From contig JADNYJ010000032.1 of the NCBI GenBank assembly GCA_015501075.1, forward strand, positions 186,001 through 250,000: DNA of 64,000 bases. Direction: 5' to 3'. A model generated the notes under the pieces. That model was not told where the DNA came from. It was given only the letters and a program-made list of their open reading frames with translations, and made no database searches. Of the stretch, positions 15,083-27,064 are shown piece after piece. The translations under genes were made by a program, and so were the position numbers. Each line of letters begins with the position of its first letter. Positions within the stretch are counted from its first letter, which is position 1. This stretch comes from Gymnopilus junonius. Lineage: Eukaryota > Basidiomycota > Agaricomycetes > Agaricales > Galerinaceae.

Positions 15083-15894
15083 AAACAAACGCTTCAGCTT
15101 CAAGTGCATCGTGCAGTTCCAGGTTTGGTGGAGGTTTCCCTCAAGGTCGAGCAATATAACTGTACGCCACAACTTCCTTGAATTATGGAATGAGGACAAC
15201 CATAACATTAATATTCTTCTACTGCACAGTAAATCGAGTCGGGGTGCGTCTCGATGCGATTACCGCCAGCATGTAAAGCTGAATGCATAATTAGACAGGT
15301 ACACATTCGTTCGCCGTCGAATAAAACCTGCGGCATGGAACTCACGTCTTCCTTTTAATGTCGACAGCTCATGGCGGACTTATCTTGTCGCTCACGGACA
15401 CCCTCGGCTCACTTGCTGTCGCGTCCAAAGGGCACTTTATGACAGGGGTCTCTACTGATATTGGAACCTCTTTTGTACGGCCGGCGGGAAGGATAGGGGA
15501 CGTGTTACATGCAAAGGCAGTTCTCACTGGCATAGGTGCGTGAATTTTGCAACAGGCATTTAATTTGGATTTTACCAAATCCTAAAATCTACAACAACAG
15601 GCAAACAGCTTGCTTATACAAGGGTCGATTTCACGAATCCTGCCGGAGAATTAGTCGCTTATGGATGTAAGGATTAATTTCATTTACGTGCTTTGATATC
15701 AACTGAGAGTTCCTGACTCATGTAGACCACACAAAATACGTCGGAAAGTCATCTTCACATCATGTGCGTAAATGCCTTTGACTGGAAATCGGTGACGGCC
15801 CTGAATTTGTTGGAAAATATGACTACAGGAGAACGTGAAATTCAGTGAGGACGGAGAGAAGGTCATTGAAGGCATTGACAAGGACGTTGATTAA
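15083..15894 (+). CDS. Hotdog-fold acyl-CoA thioesterase, ACOT13/PaaI type (5' end unresolved)
   Basis: Single-domain hotdog thioesterases hydrolyse acyl-CoA to free acid and CoA. Reading the exons in order gives LQVHRAVPGLVEVSLKVEQY (about 15098-15161), then HGGLILSLTDTLGSLAVASK with the family HGG motif, GVSTDIGTSFVRPAGRIGD, KQLAYTRVDFTNPAGELVAY, YHTKYVGKSSSHH and a charged tail ending GIDKDVD before TAA 15892-15894. Between the first two blocks an 18 nt microexon (15230-15247) is needed to keep phase, giving NLNRVGVP before HGG. The start codon and first exon are not resolved, and coding sequence is open back to 15083. Length and motifs match ACOT13 rather than larger thioesterases. Substrate chain length cannot be read from the sequence. 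Confidence 0.8.
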
Positions 15895-16082
15895 ATTTCC
15901 ATGGATACATCGAGTCATTAGAATAGAGACGACATCCGCAGCTTCTCTGCCTAAGTCGATAGTATATAGGGCTTGGAGTGATTAGATCTTGAAGGAGGAA
16001 TTAGATGTCCATAAATATCCATCCGCTACTCCGCATCCGAACCCATCAGCGTCCCGCACTTGCACTGTCCACCAACGACACG

Positions 16083-18880
16083 ATGGACGAGCTCTCTGCC
16101 CTTCCGCCCGAAGGTGTCCTGAAACGCTCATCTCGTGCTCGCACATCCTCTCTCAACCCCCGCTATGCTTACACCAACCCCAGTCCAGCGACAACGGCAC
16201 GCGCTGAATCTCCGTCTCACCCTGGGCTGCAGCACCGTTACAGCACTCTTAGCATTAACACCGATGCGTGAGTTGGAACTCTTTACACTCATCTACTGGC
16301 GTCCCCAATTTAAGGTCGTTGAACAGCTCGGTATCGCAGCCTGATGTACCAGTCATACTGGCGCCCACCCCGCGGAGGCACCTCATAGAAAGTTCAGCCA
16401 GCCAGCACTGGCTCAACACACCACCCCTTTCTCCGCTTTCCACCACCTCTCGCGCCCTTTCTCCCCAGAGCGTCGTGTTCCCGCATTCCGGGTCAACCGC
16501 GTCTATATCTTCCAGTCATGGCCAAGGCCACACCTACAGCGCCAGGCGGAGATTATCGACAAGTTCGCACCGCAGGAGTTTTAGCAGTGTCGTGCGGGAG
16601 AATGACAAGCAGCTGAGTGCTTCTGCTTCGAGTTCTAGTTTACGTGCGAATGGTAGTAGTAGAAGCGTTGCTGCTCGTGGCAAGCCTCCCGAGCCGGAGG
16701 AGTCTGCAATGGTGCGGAGGTGGATACGCTGGATGCATAAGCATGATATCAAGCAGTGGATTGTGCCAGGGATACTGGCAGCTTCAACTATCGTCAAATT
16801 TTCTATTGGGTTGGGTACATATTCAGGTATATTTTCTCAGTGCTCATTAATAACTGTGCTGTTTCTCATCGTCTATGTTCATTCGATGTTTAGGCTATGC
16901 CACGCCTCCAATGCACGGTGACTATGAGGCGCAACGGCATTGGATGGAGTTGACGGTGCATTTACCTTTTCGTGAATGGTACACATACGATTTGCTGTAC
17001 TGGGGCTTGGACTACCCACCTCTTACCGCGTATGTGTCGTGGTTATGTGGTTTAGTGTGAGTCTCCCAACGCCCTTATTAATGTTCCATGCTTCAAGTTC
17101 TAACCCTGTGATGGCACACAGCGCGCATTGGATAGACCCGTCGTGGGTTGCGCTGGACAAGTCGCGGGGAATTGAGACTCCCGAAAGTAAAGTTTTCATG
17201 AGGACGACTGTCGTTGGGTTCGATGCTCTGGTGTATGTGCCAGCGCTTCTCCTCTTTATTCAAACATGGCAAGGAAGTCGCTCGAAAAGGACACAGGTGA
17301 GAGACCTAATGCAACTTTTCGAATTAATGTTGACTGACTATTATAGGATCTTGCGCTTCTAACTTTGATTTTGCAACCAGCTTTACTGTTAATCGACTTT
17401 GGACACTTCCAGTACAATTCCGTTATGCTTGGTATGTTTCTTGCCTGGAACTATACCTCTAGTTTATTCATTAATTTACCTGGTAGGTTTCACCTTACTC
17501 GCGATGAACTTTTTTGCGATGGGGAATGACCTCGTAGGGGCATTTTTCTTTGTGCTTAGCTTAGGATTCAAGCAGATGGCCTTGTATTATGCTCCCGCTA
17601 TTGGGTCGTATCTAATAGCCAAATGCTTGTACCTGGGTCCTACAGAGGGGTATGTCTACTTTCCCCCATGCTTATTCGCATATTCATAAACATTTCTTCA
17701 GGACTCATCATTTTATTCGCCTGGGCGTCGTTACAGCATCCACATTCATTTTGCTCTTCCTTCCCTGGCTCCCGCCATTTGCATCCTTTTCCGCTATCCT
17801 TCAACCTATCAGGCGGATATTTCCTTTCGCCAGGGGTTTATTTGAAGACAAGGTGGCCAATTTTTGGTGTGCCTCCAACGTGGTGTTCAAGTGGAAGGCG
17901 TGGGCTTCATCCAACACACTAGTCAAACTCTCAACGCTGTTTACGGCATTGGGGTTCTTACCGGCTGTGGCCGGACTGGTCAGGGCTGGCATGACTATGT
18001 CCACTGGCGACTCTTCTGCTGCTGCAAAGAAGAACGACGATGCACCCCCTGCTGCCCCGCAGATGACTGAAAAGAAAGAACCGACCCCATTCCTTCCTTT
18101 GCTCCCTTATGCTCTCCTCACGTCATCTATGTCGTTCTTTTTGTTTTCATTCCAAGTGCACGAGAAGACAATTTTGCTGCCTCTCTTGCCCATGACTCTC
18201 CTTTTGTCTGGTGCACCTATTGACTCTGCGGCCTATTCATGGGGTGTGTTGGTTAACAATGTCGCTGTTTTCAGGTATATGTCTCTCTCATGATTTTGCT
18301 ATTGGGCTGATTCTGGCATCTCTGCTCAGTATGTGGCCACTGCTGAAAAGAGATGGGTTAGGCGTGCAATATATTGCCACTCTTTTACTATGGAACAGAT
18401 TAATTGGTCATGATCCGCTGAAATTACGCCCAAAATCATTTGTCCAACTGTTGTCTATGGTATGATTTCATTTTGTATCTTACTCTCCCTTGTCATTGAT
18501 GTCGTGTCAAGGCCGTTTACGCAGCCGCTATTGCCCTTCATCTCGCAGAAGTGGTAATCTCAGCACCAGCACGATACCCGGACATATACCCTGTACTCAA
18601 CGTGCTGATTAGCACACCTGTATTCTTCCTGGCTTGGCTATGGAGCATCAAGTGCGGCGTGGAGGTGGGATGGGCGGTGAGCGGGATTGGGCACCACGCT
18701 CAGCCGTCGGCACGGCAGACTAGCTCGGAGGATGCCGGCGGGGTTACTCATAGCGGCTTGCGCCAAAGCGGAGGGCGGGCAGTGAGTCTAGGGTACAAAC
18801 GAAAGTCGCAGCAACCGCAACAGCCGGTGACGATAGAGATGGACGGGGCTGCAAGCAGGGAAAGGGGGGATAAAAATTAA
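16083..18880 (+). CDS. ALG6: Dolichyl-P-Glc:Man9GlcNAc2-PP-dolichol alpha-1,3-glucosyltransferase Alg6
   Basis: Alg6 adds the first glucose to the lipid-linked N-glycan precursor in the ER lumen. A Ser/Pro/Arg-rich cytosolic N-terminus of roughly 200 residues, longer than in yeast, precedes the first helix ([20 protein letters not shown]). Family signatures follow: [47 protein letters not shown], and several further membrane helices such as [20 protein letters not shown] and [17 protein letters not shown]. The HFQYNS motif after LLIDFG favours ALG6 over ALG8. The end is a polar Gln/Arg-rich tail closing at TAA 18878-18880. The start was set at [12 protein letters not shown]; an in-frame ATG at 16005 would add 26 residues. 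The TAM41 start follows only about 110 bp downstream on the same strand. Confidence 0.9.
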
Positions 18881-18989
18881 ATTATTCCAACGAATGTATT
18901 ATTTTGAATCTGAGTAGATTTTTAGGGTGTGGAGTTCACGTGGCCTATAACTTTTGAGATATTAACGATTGCTTTTCTTCACCACCACT

Positions 18990-20413
18990 ATGTCTTTATT
19001 ACCCTCCGTTGCCCGTAGCTCTGCGGCCCCAAGAGGAGCCTGTCTCCGCCTCATCGTCGTTCGTTCTTATGCCACCGAATCCGTTCCCTCTTCCTCCTCC
19101 TCATCGCCCTCCTCGTCTGACCTCCCCCCGCCTGGCCTTATGCCCGGTCCTAATGCTGCCAAACCCCGTCTATATCCTCGCCCACGCCCAGCAGTCGCAC
19201 ATCGACACCCCACCCTACCAAAGCTCCCCCCTTCGTTCGGCAAGAACCAGCTCTTACCCGTGTCCAACTCCACCCGCGCCTTGCTAGAGTCCATCGTCGC
19301 GGGTTTCGAGGCTCCTATTCGCTACGCCTTTGCCTACGGATCGGGGGTGTTCGAGCAAGATGGGTACGCCCCCGCTCCCTCGCAGTCGACAGGTCCAACG
19401 ACAACGACTGCTGTAGCACAGCAGGGGCCGGACGCGCCTATGCTTGATTTCATGTTTGCCGTTACGCATTCTTCGCATTTCCATTCTATCAATATGCAGC
19501 AGCATCCGGGACATTACCCATTGCATGCGCGAATGCTGGGCTCGTCGTACGTCTCTCAAGTGCAGGATATAGGACCTGGGGTGTGGTTTAATGCCTATGT
19601 CCCCATGAACGGCGTTGTGCGTTTCCCCTTTGCTTTTGTTCCCCTAGACATTTGTACTAAATGTTTTCTCCGTAGACCATTAAATATGGAGTGACTACCG
19701 TCGACAATCTTTGTTCAGACCTGCTCAACTGGAACACCCTCTACCTGGCTGGGAGGATGCACAAGCCGCTAAGAATCATTAAAGATGACGCACGCGTTCG
19801 GCTGACGCAGCAGGTCAACTTAACATCCGCCGTACGCGCTGCACTGCTCGCGCTCCCAGGAGATTTCTCTGAAACAGAGCTGTTCGAGCGCATCGCGGGC
19901 ATCAGCTATACCGGCGACCCACGTATGTTCCTACCCGTAGAAAACCGGGGTAAAGTGGGGAACATCGTGAGGAAGCAAGAGCCACAGTTTAAGGAACTGT
20001 ATCACCGTCTTGTGGTGGGCTTGCCGGGTGTGCATTGGCCTGTTGATTCAGAGAGGATACAGCAGGACGTTTCTCCCCGGGCGAGGTCGGCGCATTTGAG
20101 GAAGCTTCCCTCGCATTTGTTGAAGGGTGTTAAGGAGAATTATTCGAGGAAAGCATCGGGCCCTGAGTTGGAGGCAGATGAGAGCGCGTATTGGGTGAGA
20201 CTGGCAGGTGATGACAATTTGCCCCAGGTTCTCCATGATGGTGAAAACTTTTTTTATGTGTTTACTTTTTGCTCATTCATTTTCTTAGAAATGTCGAAGA
20301 TCGTGAGGTACCCCGCCACGATCCAGTCCTTGAAGGGCGTGGCTAGTGTCGGGCTGGTCAAGAGCCTACGATACGGCTCAGCCAAAATCGGCAAATGGTG
20401 GTCAGGCTCATAG
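18990..20413 (+). CDS. TAM41: Mitochondrial CDP-diacylglycerol synthase Tam41
   Basis: Tam41 makes CDP-diacylglycerol from CTP and phosphatidic acid on the matrix side of the inner mitochondrial membrane, the first committed step toward cardiolipin. The N-terminus looks like a presequence (SLLPSVARSSAAPRG with several Arg and no acid). The nucleotidyltransferase core shows FAYGSGVFEQDG, LDFMFAVTHSSHFHSIN and VWFNAYVPMNG; one intron leads to TIKYGVTTVDNLCSDLLNWN and LYLAGRMHKPLRII. A second intron precedes MSKIVRYPATIQSLKGVASV, and the protein ends near KIGKWWSGS. All conserved blocks are present. A Pro/Ser-rich insert sits between the presequence and the catalytic core. It follows ALG6 closely on the same strand. 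Confidence 0.93.
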
Positions 20414-21217
20414 CGTGCATGTTATTGGTTCTGTGATTAATGTTGTGGATGGACTGGGCGGTAACGATTTTAATACATACATGGGAGGAAAGTGGGATGC
20501 TAGCATTCGTCGCATCGATCACTTATAATGCTTTTCTTTTTACGAATACTTAGATGTGGGACTATTTACCAAGCGCGTTAAGTATGTATTACCAGCGTTC
20601 AAGTAATTACAATGCAAATGTACCCTACTCGAATTATCTATATGGTTCTGGTTCTTTGGCTGGATGCTCCGAGTGACGCCATCCGAGAGCATCCGAGTTC
20701 GTGGTCGCAGCGGAGCGGGGGGCGGTTGATGAATAAGCAGCTCGGATCGGGTTGTTAAGGCGACGGGCGGACCCCATAGCACCGTTCCTCCTACCAGTGC
20801 AGCGCTTTCTGTCATGAGCACTGGAAAGGATTACGCAAAGAAATGATAAGATATGACTACATCAGCCTGAACGACAGAGGCGTCCTAAATTTACAGTCGC
20901 AGCTTGTGTTTAGCGGAGATTGAGAGGGGTACGCGGGGTCCTTAGTCATGGCAGCCTTTGAACTGGGTGATTCCTGAAAGAAACATTCGTCTGTGAAATA
21001 GCTCTCCTTGTTCATCTTTTCCTTTTTCTTCTTTCTTCCCATCTCTGCCACTCAGCACTCCGTTACCCCGCTTTTTCTTTTTCGTTTTACTTTCAAACTG
21101 TCCTGATCTCGACGTGACCAACTCACTTCGCCAGCCAGTCCAGTCTAAATACCCTATTTCTTCTTCTCTCAAAGTTACCCTTTCGTTCCCCCGATAACAA
21201 AGTCAATACCTATATAA
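20414..21217. other. Intergenic, no gene recognised
   Basis: The TAM41 3' region passes into the promoter of the NDPK-like gene. The last 200 bp are strongly C/T-rich on the plus strand (about 21010-21180), common in agaricomycete promoters. A TATATAA at 21211-21217 touches the ATG and is too close to act as a TATA box. A small inverted repeat lies at 20662-20694. Confidence 0.4.
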
Positions 21218-23124
21218 ATGTCTACGCCACCGCCCGAGACTCCCGATGCCCAGTATGATTCCGAGGTGGATCAGCATCACGAGCTTCAACTTGAACACGA
21301 ACTCGAACACGAGTATGTGGAGGCAGAGGAAGAAGGCAGTCGAACCCCCGGACCAGTGCAAGTCTCCAGCTCCACGTCCTCTTTGAGCTCTATTACGCGC
21401 ACTGTCGCGATTATCAAGCCTCATGCGCTCGCTCACCGTTTCGATATCGAGAGGCGTATTCAGGAAGCCAGTTTCGAGGTTCGTGATTAATGAATGCTTT
21501 ATGATGCCGTTAGCCTGGCGCTTATCATAACTCTTTCATTTTAGATCGTGAAAGAGAGGCAGATGGAGTTCGACACTGAGACCGATCCTGACACACTTTA
21601 CGAGCTGTTCGGCCAAGACGCGGATGCTCTGGCAGAGTAAGTCGCGTTTCTTGCCATTTAAATACTTATGACACCCCAGAACACCATTAACTAACTTATC
21701 CTTTTATCCTTTACTCCCCCTCGTTGAATAGAGGTCCTGTCTGGGTGTACGTCCTCGAGCGGCGCCGTGCGGTAGAAGTTTGGAACACGCTCATGGGTGA
21801 TCCCGATATCGAAGTCGCAAGGCGCGAGTCGCCAAATTCCCTCCGCGCTCTATACGGTCTTTCCACCCTACAGAACGGACTGATGGGTTCCCCAGACGCA
21901 CATACGGCTGAAATCCAAATCTCTGCCGTCTTTGCCTCTTCACCGCCTTTCCCTACCACTGATCTCCCGCCTGAAGACGGCCGGTACGACTCGATGAGGA
22001 GTATTGACTCGAATGTCCTGGATTCCATACGCCAGTCGTTGGCTGGAGCTGATGATGAGGGGTATGCGCCGTCGAGTGGGACTAACCCTTCGACTGCAGG
22101 TGGGAGTGGAAAGACCAAGTTCAATGCGAATGGGAAAATAGGGTTCAAAGCCCGTTTAATACCAGCTACGCATGATAAACCCGACATTGTTCCCCGCACT
22201 ACACGGGCAGCAGCTCTACGTGCAGGACAAGCTGTGGAGTTGACAAAGAACGCTCCGAGAGTGCCAGTGACGAAAGAGCGTCTGGCGGAAACATTCGCGA
22301 ATGTACCAGGCCATAAGCGCGCTAGCACTATCACTGTCGCGTCGACTGCTGCGCCCGTTATTGCGCCCAGAATGACGCGTGCGGCGTCGTTGAGGTTGGG
22401 TCAGGCTCCTCCGCCACCTGCGATCAAGAGGAGGTCGATGACTGAAGGCGAAAGGACAAAGCATGGGCTGGCGAGTACTTTTGAAGGTGTTCCGGGACAT
22501 AAGAGGAGGGAGAGCATTGCTGTTGCATCTGTTAAAGCTCCCACTGTTGCTCCGAGGTTGAATAAGAGTGCTGCACTGAGACAACAGAAGGAGCAGGCGC
22601 CTCCTACCTCTTTCATGTGTGAGTGATCCTATTGGCTCCAAGCCTCATACTGTGACTCATTGTATTTCTTTCCAGTCCGCACTGGCTCAGCAGCGAAAAC
22701 ACCTACACTCTCTCGTACCCCATCAAGGCAATCTCAAGCCGTAGATGTACCTCCACCAAAAGCGCCCCCAGCCCGACCAGCTTCACAGGCATCAGTGAAG
22801 AAACCTACCACCACATCACGATACGCCATCCCACGTGCCTCCTCCGTAGCTGCCGTACGTCCCCTAGCCACAAATGGCCATGCACCCGAGTCGTCAAGTA
22901 CTGGCGCAAATGGTGCGACTCCTGCTCCAGCTAAACCTAAGCCACGTCCGAGCAGTATTAGCGGTGCTCCTTCCATCGCGCCAAGAACAAATAGGAGTGC
23001 AGCGCTCAGGGCAGCCAAGCAGGAGGCGGAGGCTGCAGCCGCGGCTGCTGCTGCTGCGAAAAAGGGTTCACGGGCAAGCAAGGCGCCGCCTCCTTCGAGT
23101 TTCAAGGCCGTTCCAGCTGTCTGA
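21218..23124 (+). CDS. Nucleoside-diphosphate-kinase-like protein with repeated basic C-terminus
   Basis: An acidic head (about residues 1-60, repeated HELE) leads to an NDPK fold: TVAIIKPHALAHRFDIERRI, then VKERQMEFDTETD, WVYVLERRRAVEVWNTLMGD and SLRALYGLSTLQNGLMGSPD. In active NDP kinases the last block carries the phosphorylated His in an N-x-x-H-G-S-D/A setting. Here the aligned position is Met (NGLMGSPD), so ordinary kinase activity is not expected. The rest, about 370 residues, is low in hydrophobics and contains four copies of an APR-x-x-R/K-A/S-A-x-LR motif, two copies of VPGHKR, and an Ala run near the end. Two short introns split the NDPK domain and one splits the tail. A scaffold or regulatory role is only inference. 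No named orthologue is recognised. Confidence 0.75.
22183..23010 (+). repeat. Four-copy coding repeat, APR-x-x-R-x-A-x-LR motif
   Basis: Units begin near 22183 (DIVPRTTRAAALR), 22357 (VIAPRMTRAASLR), 22542 (TVAPRLNKSAALR) and 22972 (SIAPRTNRSAALR). Units 1-3 are spaced about 180 bp apart, and two intervals carry FANVPGHKR and FEGVPGHKR, so the longer unit is about 60 residues. The spacing indicates in-gene duplication rather than chance low complexity. Confidence 0.8.
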
Positions 23125-23655
23125 TCGACTTCCTAGCTCGTCAAAATACGCCTTTGTTTCTTCTAGCCATCGTAGTAACTTGGGATGGTGCTACAAACGA
23201 ATGGTGTTGTCCGACACGACAAGTTTTCATTTCGGGGATTCTCTTTTCCAACGGGTTTCTGGCGTATATCTATTTGCTTTATTTTTCACTAACGTTATTT
23301 GACACTGCGCCGCGCGCCCAAAGTTATTCCTATATATGCCCGTCTTCCTGCTTTTGGATATTTTCCTTGTTATATTTGCTACTTTGTTCTGTGCTTTCCT
23401 TTTCCTTCTCCTGCAGTGATCGTCTTGGACTCTGGAAAGGGATACCTTATCTATGCTCCATGTACCAGCGCTCATTGATTGAAAGAATGTAATGAACATG
23501 TATTTTTTTCCTCATCGATCAGTGATCTGCCCAGTGTGATCCGAACTCGGAACATCAGAAGATTACTATTTGCGATTATTTGTTCCCGAAGTCCCTACGT
23601 GTCCGGAAACGTCATAACGAGCGCGTATTTGGTGTGCTTGCCACTCTCACCAACC

Positions 23656-24636
23656 ATGCCAGTAGGAATCGAGGCTTGGATTACCCAAATACCACCCATA
23701 ACCCGCGGCTGGCTCGCTTTGTCTGTTCTAACCAGCTTGGCCGTCGTATGTTTCTCTTTCTTTTTCATTGTCAGAAAGTGACTAATCCACTCCTTTGTTC
23801 GTTTTAGCAATCTCAACTCATAACCCCGCTGCAATTGTACTTTAGTCCTAGGAGTGCATTTATCAATGGCCAGGTGCGTGTTGCCTTGGTCAGAGAATTG
23901 AACCTCATGCTGACCGTATATCTGCATGCAGCCTTGGCGGTCTGCTACCACTTTCTTTTACTTTGGACCCATATCTCTGGACTTTGTCTTCCATCTATTT
24001 TTCTTGTATGCCTTCCTCTTCTTCTTTTTGCACGAGATACATTTCTAAGCAGTCCATATGCAGCATGAGATACAGCCGCATGCTTGAGGAGTCCTCATTT
24101 GCCAACAAACGTGCAGATTATTTCTGGCTCCTCGTGCAATCCGCCGTCTTACTCCTGGTGAATATTTCACTAGCCACGTTCCTTGCAATACGCATGCCTC
24201 GTCTCTTGTGGAGAATGCTGACTGCTATTCCATTTTCTGCCCATTTAGGTCCTATCGCCGCTCTTCAACCTCCCTTTCCTGTCCTCGCCACTCGCCTTTG
24301 TCCCGATCTATCTCTGGTCAAGACGACACCCATCCACGCCGATCTCACTCTTCGGTTTGATCACAATAACAGCCCCGTATCTCCCGATTGCCCTTGTCGC
24401 ATTTTCGTGGATCCTGAATGGGACTTGGAAAGCAGCTGCTGGCGACCTTGTGGGGTGTGCTGTTGGCCACGTAGGTTGGTTCTTACGTGATGTTTGGACA
24501 CGAGAGATGGTAGGCGGGAAGACGGTGTTCAGTGATGCACCGGTTCGACTGTATGTTTTCTGATTCTTTTTTTGCTGTCCGTCGACCTGGCGCTGACTAT
24601 CTGTTGCGCAGGAAACGATTATTCGGAGACCAATGA
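23656..24636 (+). CDS. Derlin family ER membrane protein (Der1-like)
   Basis: Derlins are rhomboid-fold pseudoproteases that help move misfolded proteins out of the ER for degradation. Spliced exons give MPVGIEAWITQIPPITRGWL, SQLITPLQLYFSPRSAFING, then PWRSATTFFYFGPISLDFVF with the WR motif of the L1 loop, FMRYSRMLEESSFANKRADY, LVLSPLFNLPFLSSPLAFVP, ITAPYLPIALVAFSWIL and a GDLVGCAVGH stretch with the GxxxG helix motif. It ends VRLKRLFGDQ before TGA 24634-24636. Several hydrophobic spans are visible; no serine-protease dyad is present, as expected. No SHP box is apparent in the short C-terminus, so p97 binding is not supported from sequence. The gene converges with the DUF4436-like gene. Confidence 0.92.
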
Positions 24637-24880
24637 CCAGGCCCTCAATCACTTCGTTAACGATGTACAATAGATGTAATCCAATTTATGTTATTCCGAA
24701 ATGCTTGTCATTTGAAATTCATCTTCCTTCAGTCTGGCAATGGGATGGTTTGTTTATAATAATAATATAAGTTAACTGGATCTATCTACGTTGTAAAGTT
24801 TTAGGAGGGTGTCGCTGTGCAGAAGAACAGTATCGCAAAACCCTTGCAAGACAGTCTAAGTATGGTGGCAAAGTGTTCAT

Positions 24881-26519
24881 TCATTCATCATCAGACCAAC
24901 GCGAAACTTCGCCGGCTTCCATGATTTTCGACATCGTCTTCACCCTTCTATGAGAAGTTTTGAAGGGGTTAGATGGTTGAACGCGATGGGATGGATTGAC
25001 GGGCGGGAAAACAAATTCTCCTCGTAGTTGCTTCAGAATGCGGTGCATCTCATATTGCGCAATTTCCATTGACGTGGCCTTGCCGGTAGGTGTTCTGGGT
25101 GCCCGAATGAGTTGAGAAGCCCTCGAGCGAGCTGGCATAGCAGGTGCCAGATTCCTTATTGAATCTAGTTCTCGGGCGGCGATTATGAGTAGGAGAATAG
25201 AGGTCGAGATTACGACGACTATCATTTGAGGGAAATATCCAATGGTATCTGCGTGAAGTGCAGGTGGCGGTGATCAGGAAAAACGTGTTCAGGCTTCATA
25301 CGGAATGCACTATGAGCTTACCAATCAGAACACCTGGAATCCGATGTCAGGACTGCAACGCATACGTTTGAACAATAGCAATATACGCACCATCTAAACC
25401 GGGTGCATCAGGCATGCTGTTCCTCAGTTGAGGGATGGCTATAAGGATAGCACCAGAAGAGACAAGATGAGGCAGCACGGATTGAACCTCAGTCAGTCTT
25501 CGTGCTATCAAGACATGCCCAATAGTGACATAGGTAAGGACCCAGCTCCCTGCGAAGAGCATTAAAGTGAACAAGCGGGCGCTGCTGGGACGACTGACAT
25601 GCATGTCAATGTCCCTGCTGCCCTCTTGAGTCCCATTTGAAGTCGTTGAATAACTTTCGAGGTCAGTAGTATAGATATCAAAGCTGGATGTCAACGCTAT
25701 GGTTGCGGCTTTGCGGATGGATATCGTTTGGTTGTCGAAAGAGACGGCACGAATCGTGCTGGAAAGGAAATAGGTATCGAACGGGTATAAGCGAGCTTCA
25801 TGCACGTCCAAGACATAATCACTGTCGAATTGGACCAGATTTTGAATGCTGTCAAACGGTAGTCAGTAAAGCCCAATGACTTGAGTGAAGTTCAGAGGTT
25901 GTTTACCTCCTTCTTGCGCCCGTAATGTTGCTGAAAGGTATCTCAGACGGGTCATAGGTTGCTGTTGGATTGGTATCACTGCAGAGGATATAGATACCAA
26001 CGTAAATTTACTAGGGTTGAAAGGCAAGGAATTTACCTGTCAACATAGAAAAACATTGCAGTCGATGGAAGACCGCAAAGGCTACTTCCATGGAGATCAG
26101 CCGAGCCAGGGAGCATAAATTCGTTGCCGCATGCTGCAATGGACCACCGGATAGTAATCGAAGGTTCATCAACGTCGACGTCAACACTTTCTCCCAGCAA
26201 GACGACCTGCAAAGCCATCAGCATATGAAGAAATCTTCAATGACAAACCGCGCTTTACTCCAGGAGAGGTTTGAGCGACAGTGTCTAGCGCGCTCTTGAA
26301 GACTGGATCGTCGACATCGGCTCCAAGGAAAGCCATTGAAATACACATGACAAAAAATATACAAGCAACGGCTGCGAGTGTTACAATAGTGCTACCACGA
26401 AGAGGTATCGCCATGTTGGTGGGGCGGGGAGAAATAACGGACTGAGGAGACCCTTCTTGGTCGTCTTTCGAAGGAGTGAGGGTAATTGTGCCACCCGTCG
26501 GGGCTTGTGGCGCCGCCAT
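24881..26519 (-). CDS. Multi-pass membrane protein, probably DUF4436 family
   Basis: A polar N-terminus (MAAPQAPTGGTITLTPSKDD) is followed by a first membrane helix (IVTLAAVACIFFVMCISMAF). A large probably extra-cytosolic domain follows, including EVVLLGESVDVDVDEPSITI, an ARLYPFDTYFLSSTIRAVSF block and Asn glycosylation sequons. Two helices (LFTLMLFAGSWVLTYVTIGH, and a stretch ending LVSSGAILIAIPQLRNSMPD) lead to APGLDG-VLIDTIGYFPQ and a last helix (MIVVVISTSILLLIIAA). The C-terminus is basic. The order one helix, beta-rich domain with a YPFD motif, then three helices with P-x-A-P-x-x-G matches my recollection of DUF4436, a family of unknown function. An in-frame upstream Met region reaching to 26621 could extend the protein. 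Function not assignable. Confidence 0.7.
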
Positions 26520-27064
26520 TGCAGCCTCTTTTGGAGAGAGGTGAAATGAGCGGAGTCGATTAAAAGAGTGACGAGGTTGGGTTAGGAGAGGGATCCGAAA
26601 AGGAGGCATACTTGACACCAAAGAAAAATGTCGACAACGCTAGTGCTTAAAAGTTTTCATTGGACTTCCATGGTACCCAAAAACGGGAAGTAAAATGCCA
26701 GAGCAGAGTCTCTGGCATGCGGCGTTGAGCTTAAGAGCCGCTCGAAAAACGTTTTCCGAGGAAGCCTAGAAACATTATTCGGGAGTTACATTGAATAGCC
26801 AGTCCAAGTAACTTAATGCGAGATGAAGCAGACTCTATAATCCAGCTTGGCATTGAATGACATGTGAGAAATCGGACCGAGATTAAAATTCCCATCTGTG
26901 CCATTCTCTTCCGAAGGCCAGAAGCGTTGGTATTCACGAACACCTTTGGGACTTCGCCTCGTCAAGACCTGTCATTACGAATCGTTCTTGAGAAAGGGAA
27001 AGGGTCGATGAATGATTTAGCGGGAATAAAGCGGGAATTACCCACAAAATCCATTGACGAACGC
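26520..27064. other. Intergenic, no gene recognised
   Basis: This is the upstream region of the DUF4436-like gene and the 3' region of the SMYD-type gene. Only short frames without motifs are seen. Confidence 0.45.

Noticed and set aside
21211..21217. TATATAA as TATA box of the NDPK-like gene
   Set aside because: It abuts the start codon, too close for a TATA box.
22734..23105. Minus-strand Ala/Gly-rich frame
   Set aside because: It is the complement of the low-complexity tail of the NDPK-like gene; the plus strand carries the repeated motifs.
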